Shown: positions 57,997-64,000 of the stretch, piece after piece
Layout: the number at the start of each line of letters is the position of its first letter
How positions within the stretch are numbered: position 1 is the stretch's first letter
NCBI RefSeq assembly: GCF_946478885.1
Contig: NZ_CAMLDX010000001.1
Span: 1 to 64,000, forward strand
Length of the DNA stretch: 64,000 nt
Direction of reading: 5' to 3'
Source of the DNA: an uncultured Bacillus sp.
Lineage (GTDB): Bacteria; Bacillota; Bacilli; Bacillales_B; DSM-18226
The notes under the pieces: generated by a model
Seen by the model: the letters and a program-made list of their open reading frames with translations, nothing else
Told to the model about the DNA's origin: nothing
Database searches by the model: none
Program-made: the position numbers and the translations under genes

Positions 57997-58829
57997 GATT
58001 TTCCTCCTAGCTGGTTCAATACAACGGCCTCCATTCTGTCTGCATCAGGGAAAATGCCCGTCCACTTTTCAAAGGCCAGCGCTCCCTGATAGACAAACAT
58101 TTGTATGCCATTTTGCGTATACGCCCCTTGTTCTCTTGCATTTTGCAGAAACAATGTCTCCAAAGGCGTATAAATAATATCACTAACAATCGCACCCTTT
58201 TTTAAATCCTGAAGCTGTAGCGGCGTCTGATTTACTTGCGGATGCATCCCGACAGAAGTAGTTTGAATAATAATGTCATACTTGTTCAGGCTTTTATCGG
58301 CTTCCACAATGGACTTAACCTCTGATCGAACGGCATATGGGCAGTGATGTATTAAGCCCTCAGCCGCCTGTGGCGTCCGATTGGCAATATCAATGCTTCT
58401 GACACCTGCATACGCCATTGTATAATAAATAGCTTTTGCCGCACCACCGGCACCTACGAGCAACACCGCTTTATCCTGCAAATTCGATACTATTTGTGTC
58501 AATCCTTTATAATAACCGGCGCCATCCGTATTATAGCCAATGAATTTTCCATCCCGATTGACAACTGTATTTACAGCACCAATGGCTTCTGCCAGCGGAT
58601 CTATCTCATCTAAAAATGGCATAATCGCGGTTTTATGCGGAATGGTAATATTATAACCAGATATATTGATGGCTTTAAATCCCTTCACGGCGTCTTCTAA
58701 ATGCTGCCTCTTAACATGGAAAGCAAACATCTCCGCATTAAGTCCGTAAAACTCAAACAGATCATTATGCATCACCGGTGACATGGAATGAGCAATCGGA
58801 TCGCCAATTACCCCGTATAAGTTCTTCAC
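57990..58829 (-). CDS. aroE: Shikimate dehydrogenase
   Basis: A 279-residue enzyme that reduces 3-dehydroshikimate with NADPH. The substrate site is [14 protein letters not shown] (about 8-21), the catalytic Lys is in [13 protein letters not shown] (about 60-72), the Asp is in GYNTDGAG, and the Rossmann motif is [12 protein letters not shown]. The end has [20 protein letters not shown]. It lies between yqeH and yhbY, all minus strand, as in B. subtilis. Confidence 0.96.
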   Translation of the reverse strand: MKNLYGVIGDPIAHSMSPVMHNDLFEFYGLNAEMFAFHVKRQHLEDAVKGFKAINISGYNITIPHKTAIMPFLDEIDPLAEAIGAVNTVVNRDGKFIGYNTDGAGYYKGLTQIVSNLQDKAVLLVGAGGAAKAIYYTMAYAGVRSIDIANRTPQAAEGLIHHCPYAVRSEVKSIVEADKSLNKYDIIIQTTSVGMHPQVNQTPLQLQDLKKGAIVSDIIYTPLETLFLQNAREQGAYTQNGIQMFVYQGALAFEKWTGIFPDADRMEAVVLNQLGGKSC

Positions 58830-58946
58830 GTTCCTTCTCCCCTATCTGTTAGTGGTAACCTTCGATGCTTCAGCTTTCTCCTTTTTTCCCGGAAACTGAT
58901 TGATTGTAATGAATCAGGATATAAGTATGCTTCCTGTAATCAATAT

Positions 58947-60050
58947 CTATATTAACGACTTCCGAATGAAAGCATGAACTCCCCTTGGTACATAGGCCGC
59001 AACAGTCGCTCCCGGCTCATTGATTGTAATCCATCCGAGACCGGAAAAAACAATATCCATTTTCCCTTCCTTGATTGCATATTCATGCCTTACCAATTCA
59101 GGATAATCTGCCAACTGTTCTTTCCTTGGCGGGGTCAGCATATCACCTTTTTGCCGCAAGTACAATTCATCAGCATTTTCAAGCTTTGTTCGATGTATGT
59201 TCAGCTCATTTGAAAAATAACAGGAGAACGACCTTCTTCCTCCCTTGAGATAGTCAAAGCGTCCAAGTCCTCCAAAAAAGAGAGTTTGTCCCTCATTTAA
59301 TTGATAGACCTTCGGCTTGATTTCTTTTTTCGGCGTAATCACCTTTAAATCCTGTTTATCTACATAGTGAGCCATCTGATGATGATTAATAATTCCCGGA
59401 GTATCAACTAATACCTTTCCATCAGACAGGGGAATTTCAATGATGTCAAGGGTTGTCCCCGGAAAATGAGAAGTTGTAATTATATCTCCTTCACCGGTCA
59501 CTTCCTTCAAAATGCGGTTGATAAAGGTAGATTTCCCTACATTGGTACAGCCGACAATATAGACGTCTTTGCCTTCCCTGTATTCATCAATTGCTGCAGT
59601 AACTTCCTTCATGGAAGAACCTTTTTTTGCACTCACTAAAAAGACATCTGCAGCATTTAATCCAAGTTCTTTAGATTGCTGCTTCATCCAATTAATTAAT
59701 TTATTAGGCTTCACTGATTTTGGCAGCAAATCCACCTTATTCCCTATTAACAGGACTTTGTTTTTTCCGACAAATCGGTGCAGGCCTTGAAGCCAGCTTC
59801 CGTTAAAATCAAAAATATCAACAATCTTGACAATTAAGGCATCACGTCGACCGATTTCATTTAAAATCCGCAAAAAATCATCGTCTGTTAAACTGACATC
59901 CTGTATTTCATTATAATGCTTTAAACGGAAGCATCTTTGACAGATAATTACTTCCTTTTGCAAAGCGGATGAAGGTGCATATCCTAACTGATTAGGATTT
60001 TCGGTCTGGATCTGCACACCGCACCCTACACATGAATATTGTTCATTCAA
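58947..60050 (-). CDS. yqeH: Ribosome biogenesis GTPase YqeH
   Basis: A 367-residue circularly permuted GTPase. An N-terminal zinc finger (CVGCG and CQRC) is followed by G4 (IGNKVDL) and G5-like VSAKKG, then G1 (GCTNVGKST) and G3 (VDTPG). This order is diagnostic. It is needed for 30S assembly. It sits 4 bp after yqeG and 117 bp before aroE. Confidence 0.95.
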   Translation of the reverse strand: MNEQYSCVGCGVQIQTENPNQLGYAPSSALQKEVIICQRCFRLKHYNEIQDVSLTDDDFLRILNEIGRRDALIVKIVDIFDFNGSWLQGLHRFVGKNKVLLIGNKVDLLPKSVKPNKLINWMKQQSKELGLNAADVFLVSAKKGSSMKEVTAAIDEYREGKDVYIVGCTNVGKSTFINRILKEVTGEGDIITTSHFPGTTLDIIEIPLSDGKVLVDTPGIINHHQMAHYVDKQDLKVITPKKEIKPKVYQLNEGQTLFFGGLGRFDYLKGGRRSFSCYFSNELNIHRTKLENADELYLRQKGDMLTPPRKEQLADYPELVRHEYAIKEGKMDIVFSGLGWITINEPGATVAAYVPRGVHAFIRKSLI

Positions 60051-60054
60051 TGCT

Positions 60055-60570
60055 TTATTCCTCCCAATGTAACAATCCTTTTTTTCTAAACCAGTTCAAT
60101 ATTCTTCTCTCCACGAAACGATTGAATTGAGTCGCAATTCCATCTGTCCGGGAGACCGGAACAACCAAGATTGTCTTAAAACCGCTGCGGTTCCCTCCGA
60201 AAATATCGGTTAACAGCTGATCGCCAATTACTACGGTTTCTTCTTTTTTTACGTTCATTTGTTTAGCTGCATATTTAAATGCATGAGTTAATGGTTTCCG
60301 GGCACGGAAAACAAAAGGAATTTCAAGCGGATCAGAAAAAGTCTTCACTCTTTTTTCATCATTGTTCGATACGATTGTTACTTTAATCTGATGCTCCTTC
60401 ATTTTCTCAAACCACTCAGCCACACGTGGCGTCGCCTGCGGGCGATCCCATTCAACAAGCGTATTATCAAGATCTGTAATAATTCCCTTTATGCCCTTAT
60501 CCTGCAAATCCTCTGCATGAATATCCAATATACTTTTCACATGCAAATCCGGAAGAAATTGTTTCAACAC
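60055..60570 (-). CDS. yqeG: HAD phosphatase YqeG
   Basis: A 171-residue HAD IIIA phosphatase. Motif I is ITDLDNTLVEWD (about 31-42), motif II TIVSNND, and motifs III/IV are ARKPLTHAFKYA and VVIGDQLLTDIFGGNRSG. The substrate in Bacillus is unknown. It is the first gene of yqeG-yqeH-aroE-yhbY-nadD-yqeK-rsfS-yqeM. Confidence 0.93.
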   Translation of the reverse strand: MLKQFLPDLHVKSILDIHAEDLQDKGIKGIITDLDNTLVEWDRPQATPRVAEWFEKMKEHQIKVTIVSNNDEKRVKTFSDPLEIPFVFRARKPLTHAFKYAAKQMNVKKEETVVIGDQLLTDIFGGNRSGFKTILVVPVSRTDGIATQFNRFVERRILNWFRKKGLLHWEE

Positions 60571-61039
60571 TATTCTCTACACCTCAATACAAATTTCCTA
60601 TATCGCAATTCATCATGTCCATCTTACTCTATTTTGTCATCAGGTTGTGTAAATAAATACAATAACCTTTAACATCATAACCAATTTTATAAATTCTTTC
60701 AAAAAAATTCTGCTGCACCTTGGCGATTTCAGTAGAAACATGAAAACTTTTCGACAGTAATCAACATATCCTCAATCTGTGGATAACTTTATACACAAAT
60801 GAAACCGTTATGTATAACAGATTTTTCTAATTATTAACAAAATATTCACAGCTTATCCACGTTACTCTGTGGATAAAGGAACGATTGTTCTTATGTTTTA
60901 ATTTTGATAAAGTAAGAATACAAATAAGCCATAATCAATATGAATATGAAAATCTTCATCAACTTAGAACTATTTATCGAGCTTGCCAGTAACTTCATCG
61001 TTCCAGCATAATCAGCAAACAATGGAGGTGAATTCTGAC
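60571..61039. other. Region between yqeG and sda
   Basis: About 470 bp, very AT-rich. It holds the yqeG promoter region, the DnaA-box cluster at 60778-60876, and a possible sda promoter (TTGTTC at 60885, 17 bases, TAAAGT at 60908). No other gene is supported. Confidence 0.6.
60778..60876. promoter_or_regulatory. DnaA-box cluster upstream of sda
   Basis: Against TTATNCACA: TGTGGATAA at 60778-60786 (perfect, reverse), TTATACACA at 60789-60797 (perfect), ATATTCACA at 60842-60850 (one mismatch), TTATCCACG at 60853-60861 (one mismatch), TGTGGATAA at 60868-60876 (perfect, reverse). In B. subtilis DnaA activates sda through such boxes, linking replication to the sporulation checkpoint. Confidence 0.85.
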
Positions 61040-61186
61040 ATGCGCAAACTGTCAGACGAGTTGCTTATTGAAACTTACTTTAAAGCAAAGGAATTAAGCT
61101 TAAGTCCGGATTTTATCGGTCTTCTTGAGAAGGAACTCCACCGGCGCTCCATCTTTCCCATAACCATCGTCTCTTCCCGCGTCTAA
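61040..61186 (+). CDS. sda: Sporulation checkpoint protein Sda
   Basis: A 48-residue protein: [21 protein letters not shown] then [15 protein letters not shown], the helical hairpin of Sda. It inhibits the sporulation kinases KinA and KinB when replication is impaired. GGAGGTG lies nine bases before ATG 61040; the longer frame from 60983 has no ribosome-binding site and runs through it. The upstream DnaA boxes supply its regulation. Confidence 0.93.
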   Translation: MRKLSDELLIETYFKAKELSLSPDFIGLLEKELHRRSIFPITIVSSRV

Positions 61187-61191
61187 ATATT

Positions 61192-61210
61192 CCCCTTTAT
61201 TCTAAAGGGG
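61192..61210. terminator. Hairpin between sda and psd
   Basis: CCCCTTTA-ttc-TAAAGGGG, a perfect 8-bp stem just after the sda stop. There is little T tract, so termination is uncertain. Confidence 0.5.
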
Positions 61211-61235
61211 ATGGGTTCCTTTTGCTGCCCTTTCT

Positions 61236-62018
61236 TTATTTCTTTACATAACCTATGCACTCTCCCACTCGTATGACAGAGGGTAGATCGATGGCAGCTT
61301 TCCGCTCAAATAAGCCGTTTTCAAATAAGAGCACCACTGTAGATCCGAATGTGAAATAGGCCATTTCCATTCCTTTTTCTACTGAATCGCCAATATCGAG
61401 CAATTCTATGGAATTGACAAACATCGCTCCAATTTTGACAATGGCCATCGAACGCTGGCGGAGAGAAACCTCAGTAATCGTTCGGTAATTTTTTGATAGC
61501 GGACTTTTTCCATATTTTAATCCATATTGATTTACCGGATATGAGGACGTACCAAGCGACCACTGTTTTGTCACCTTACCTGAAACCGGACTGTGGATGC
61601 GATGATAATTACTAGGACTTAGATAAAAAATCATATATGTTCCGTTTTGATATTTCTCAGCCCGTGATGCCTCGCCAAGCATTTCAGCAATCGAGTAGCT
61701 TTTTCCCTTGACGATAATCTGATGGTCCATCGTAATCAACCCGATATCCTCGATCACAGCATCAACCGGACTGACAACAGAATCTGTATCCTTGTCTACC
61801 AATCGGGCGTCCTGTTTTAGGCGGCGAACAAAAAAGTCATGCAATGAATGATATTCACTGATTGGCCGTTCCATTTCATCTTGATTAATCCGATAAACCT
61901 TGGCAAAGGAAGAGATTAACATGCGGCTGTTCCTTGATTTTGAAAATTTTGCAAGCAGTAGCGACAGCCACTTTCTATTTGTTAATTCAATCAAACAGCG
62001 ATAAAAAAACTGCAGCAA
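61236..62018 (-). CDS. psd: Phosphatidylserine decarboxylase proenzyme
   Basis: A 260-residue proenzyme. It shows DFFVRRLKQDARLVD, VVSPVDAVIEDIG and YRIHSPVSGKV, and near residue 225 FGSTVVLLFENG, where the Ser of the GST motif becomes the pyruvoyl group after self-cleavage. It makes phosphatidylethanolamine. It is divergent from pssA, which supplies its substrate; the pair sits between sda and sigK here. Confidence 0.93.
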   Translation of the reverse strand: MLQFFYRCLIELTNRKWLSLLLAKFSKSRNSRMLISSFAKVYRINQDEMERPISEYHSLHDFFVRRLKQDARLVDKDTDSVVSPVDAVIEDIGLITMDHQIIVKGKSYSIAEMLGEASRAEKYQNGTYMIFYLSPSNYHRIHSPVSGKVTKQWSLGTSSYPVNQYGLKYGKSPLSKNYRTITEVSLRQRSMAIVKIGAMFVNSIELLDIGDSVEKGMEMAYFTFGSTVVLLFENGLFERKAAIDLPSVIRVGECIGYVKK

Positions 62019-62144
62019 TTTATACTAACCTCCAAAAAGATTCTATTATCACTTTACTATGAGTCATAAAAATTTTAAAATAGAATATCAATAGAAAATA
62101 CACATGAAGGAGCAATTCCCTTTCCGAATAAAGGAGTGAGGAGA

Positions 62145-62684
62145 ATGTTTTTGTTACATATTGTTGATCAAACAATTAAAAAGTTTAAATCACAAACAGC
62201 CAATGTATTGACATTAGGCAATTTATCGTTAGGCGGATTTGCCATCTTCGCATCTGTCAGAGAAGAGCTCAACTTAAGCCTGATGCTGATTTTTATCGCT
62301 GCACTCCTTGACCGCTTCGATGGAATGACCGCCAGAAAACTTAATATTGAGTCAGAACTTGGTAAACAATTAGATTCTATGAGTGATATTATATCATTTG
62401 GTGTGGCACCTGCAATATTATTATATCAAGGTATTTTATATGACTTTGGTGCACCGGGCGCTTTTTTTGCCGTCTTCTATCTCGCATGCGGGGCATTCCG
62501 CTTAGCCCGTTTTAATATTTCAGAGAATAACGGCTACTTTACAGGTCTACCGATCACTGCGGCAGGTTGTCTGGCAACATTAAGCTTCTTCGCCATTCCA
62601 TATTTTCCGTCCTATACTTTTCCTTTCATTATGATCATTCTGTCATTATTAATGATTAGTTCCTTCCGAATGAAAAAAGTATAA
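62145..62684 (+). CDS. pssA: CDP-diacylglycerol-serine O-phosphatidyltransferase
   Basis: A 179-residue integral membrane enzyme with about six TM segments. The CDP-alcohol phosphatidyltransferase motif D-x2-D-G-x2-A-R-x8-G-x3-D-x3-D is complete (DRFDGMTARK...GKQLDSMSD, about residues 54-79). It makes phosphatidylserine. ATG 62145 lies after GGAGTGAGGAG; GTG 62136 is inside that stretch. It pairs functionally with the divergent psd. Confidence 0.92.
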   Translation: MFLLHIVDQTIKKFKSQTANVLTLGNLSLGGFAIFASVREELNLSLMLIFIAALLDRFDGMTARKLNIESELGKQLDSMSDIISFGVAPAILLYQGILYDFGAPGAFFAVFYLACGAFRLARFNISENNGYFTGLPITAAGCLATLSFFAIPYFPSYTFPFIMIILSLLMISSFRMKKV

Positions 62685-62697
62685 TATTCCCAGAAAT

Positions 62698-62725
62698 AAA
62701 CCCATTTTCCAAAGTGGGTTTTTTT
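62698..62725 (+). terminator. Terminator after pssA
   Basis: AAACCCA and an inner TTT pair with AAA and TGGGTTT, followed by TTTTT. Confidence 0.85.
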
Positions 62726-62873
62726 ATTTGTTCATTGAAAAATCCGATCATCTTTGATTATTGGCGCCAGGCTGCTTCACGATTTCCAATTATTTTTTGC
62801 TGGACAGACAAATCCTTTCATATCATGACATACACATTAGATAAAATAGGATATTTCATGCGGAGGTGGTTTC

Positions 62874-63593
62874 ATGTCCGGAATTCTTACAGCATTGAGC
62901 TACTTCATTAAAGAAATTATTTTTCTTGTTTCTTATGTAAAAAATAATGCATTTCCTCAACCGCTTTCTCCCGCAGAGGAAAAGAGATATCTACAGTTAA
63001 TGGCAGAAGGGGATTTACATGCCCGGAATATGCTGATTGAACATAATTTACGGCTTGTTGCTCATATAGTCAAAAAGTTTGAAAATACAGGAGAGGATGC
63101 GGAGGATTTAATCTCTATCGGTACCATAGGATTAATAAAAGCCATTGAAAGCTATTCCGAAGGAAAAGGCACAAAGCTCGCAACTTATGCCGCCCGTTGT
63201 ATAGAAAATGAAATTCTCATGCATCTAAGAGCATTAAAAAAAACAAAAAAGGATGTCTCCTTACACGATCCTATCGGCCAGGATAAAGAGGGCAACGAGA
63301 TCTCTCTCATTGATGTATTAAAATCGGAATCAGAGGATGTTGTTAATACCATTCAGCTGAATATGGAGCTTGAAAAGGTGAAGCAATATATTGATGTATT
63401 GGATAACCGAGAAAAAGAAGTGATCATCGGACGCTTCGGACTTGACCTGCAAAAGGAAAAAACCCAAAGAGAAATTGCCAAAGAACTAGGAATATCACGA
63501 AGCTATGTTTCAAGGATCGAAAAAAGAGCACTAATGAAGATGTTTCATGAATTTTATCGTGCAGAAAAGGAAAAACGCAAACGGTTTGACTAA
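62874..63593 (+). CDS. sigK: Mother-cell sigma factor pro-SigK, uninterrupted
   Basis: A 239-residue sigma factor. The N-terminal 20 residues ([20 protein letters not shown]) form the pro-sequence removed by SpoIVFB before Tyr21. Region 2 follows ([52 protein letters not shown]), then region 4 ending in [22 protein letters not shown]. It drives late mother-cell genes such as coat genes. GGAGGTGG precedes the ATG. Unlike B. subtilis 168, the gene is continuous, with no skin-type element. Confidence 0.97.
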   Translation: MSGILTALSYFIKEIIFLVSYVKNNAFPQPLSPAEEKRYLQLMAEGDLHARNMLIEHNLRLVAHIVKKFENTGEDAEDLISIGTIGLIKAIESYSEGKGTKLATYAARCIENEILMHLRALKKTKKDVSLHDPIGQDKEGNEISLIDVLKSESEDVVNTIQLNMELEKVKQYIDVLDNREKEVIIGRFGLDLQKEKTQREIAKELGISRSYVSRIEKRALMKMFHEFYRAEKEKRKRFD

Positions 63594-63668
63594 AACGACA
63601 ACATAGGTCTATTCTTCCTTTCCACAGCCTCTATTAATATTTCCATTTATCCCCCATTACGCAGAACG

Positions 63669-63703
63669 GCAGGCTTAGCAATAAAAGTTATTGCTAAGCC
63701 TGC
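63669..63703. terminator. Hairpin after sigK
   Basis: GCAGGCTTAGCAATAA pairs perfectly over 16 bp with TTATTGCTAAGCCTGC around AAG. There is no clear T tract; it is about 75 bp after the sigK stop and probably its terminator or a stabilising structure. Confidence 0.7.
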
Positions 63704-63738
63704 TGCTCGTGAATAACAAAATTACATCGTGACCTTAT

Positions 63739-63840
63739 TCATTTGCTGCCCGGAGCCTGTATTCTATTCAACACTGACTTCTCTGCAATAATACAACCGA
63801 TTGCACCGCACACCGTAAAAGCTAAAACCATCAACAACAT
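63739..63840 (-). CDS. Possible 33-residue membrane peptide
   Basis: The frame encodes a 33-residue peptide starting MLLMVLAFTVCGAIGCII with a polar tail ending QAPGSK: one TM helix with two Cys. GAGGGGTGG lies five bases before the ATG. It is too short for similarity to be judged by eye and I do not recognise the family. The good ribosome-binding site and hydrophobic-then-polar design argue for a real gene. Confidence 0.45.
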   Translation of the reverse strand: MLLMVLAFTVCGAIGCIIAEKSVLNRIQAPGSK

Positions 63841-64000
63841 ATTATCCACCCCTCTGATGCTGTTTATCTTTTGAATTTACCATATAAACAACTTTTTCAC
63901 AGTTCTAAAATGTGAATATTTTGTTACTGATTCATATACTCCTATTCATCCAGTCAGTTATCCGGCTCCTTAATCGCTAAAAAAAAACGCCTGATTAGAC

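Noticed and set aside
60778..60876. Chromosomal origin or plasmid origin suggested by DnaA boxes
   Set aside because: No dnaA/dnaN neighbours and the next gene is sda, for which DnaA boxes are expected.

Overview
This window is chromosomal DNA from an endospore-forming, competence-gene-bearing member of the Bacillaceae. Nearly every gene has a recognisable counterpart, in almost the same order, in the Bacillus subtilis yqf/yqe region between ispG and sigK. The content (sigA, sigK, gpr, spoIIP, yqfC, yqfD, sda, comEA/EB/EC/ER, zur, ccpN, hrcA) and the moderately AT-rich base use fit Bacillus or a close genus. The species cannot be fixed from the sequence alone. No rRNA, tRNA or CRISPR array was seen.

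Layout. Positions 1-11.8 kb: tail of a probable ispG, yqfX, yqfW, a zinc-uptake operon (znuC-znuB-zur) with its own Zur-box candidate, yqfT, nfo, cshB, the spore-associated yqfQ, ispH, yqfO, trmK, cccA and an unassigned membrane protein. Positions 11.8-20.7 kb: sigA, dnaG, yqxD, yqfL, ccpN, and glyQS behind a T-box leader. Positions 20.7-28.7 kb: recO, yqzL, era, dgkA, ybeY, pgpH, phoH, yqfD, yqfC. The cdd gene often found beside era is absent here. Positions 28.7-30.6 kb: a 1.84-kb insertion, described below. Positions 30.6-42.2 kb: a small membrane protein, floA, a short nfeD, yqeY, rpsU, and the heat-shock operon (hrcA-grpE-dnaK-dnaJ-prmA-rsmE-mtaB) behind a perfect CIRCE operator. Positions 42.3-50.5 kb: hemW, lepA, yqxA, spoIIP, gpr, rpsT with an attenuator-like leader, holA, yqzM. 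Positions 50.6-60.6 kb: comEC, comEB, comEA, comER, yqeM, rsfS, yqeK, nadD, yhbY, aroE, yqeH, yqeG. Positions 60.7-64 kb: a DnaA-box cluster, sda, psd, pssA, an uninterrupted sigK, and a possible 33-codon ORF.

Most genes lie on the minus strand and form tight operons, many overlapping by 4 bp. They serve replication and transcription (dnaG, sigA, holA), translation and RNA modification (glyQS, rpsT, rpsU, lepA, era, ybeY, trmK, mtaB, rsmE, prmA, rsfS), protein folding, DNA uptake and sporulation.

The most interesting region is the insertion at 28710-30568. It is bounded by a perfect 16-bp direct repeat and carries a decayed serine recombinase gene and a DUF4352-type lipoprotein gene. Joining its flanks through the repeat rebuilds a perfect 15-bp inverted repeat. 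The element therefore sits in the loop of a hairpin that would have ended the floA-side operon and enclosed the ribosome-binding site of the sporulation gene yqfC. Other points of note are an rpsT leader with mutually exclusive hairpins, five DnaA boxes before sda, an unexplained 9-9-9 dyad upstream of cccA, and likely non-standard start codons for nadD and yqxD.
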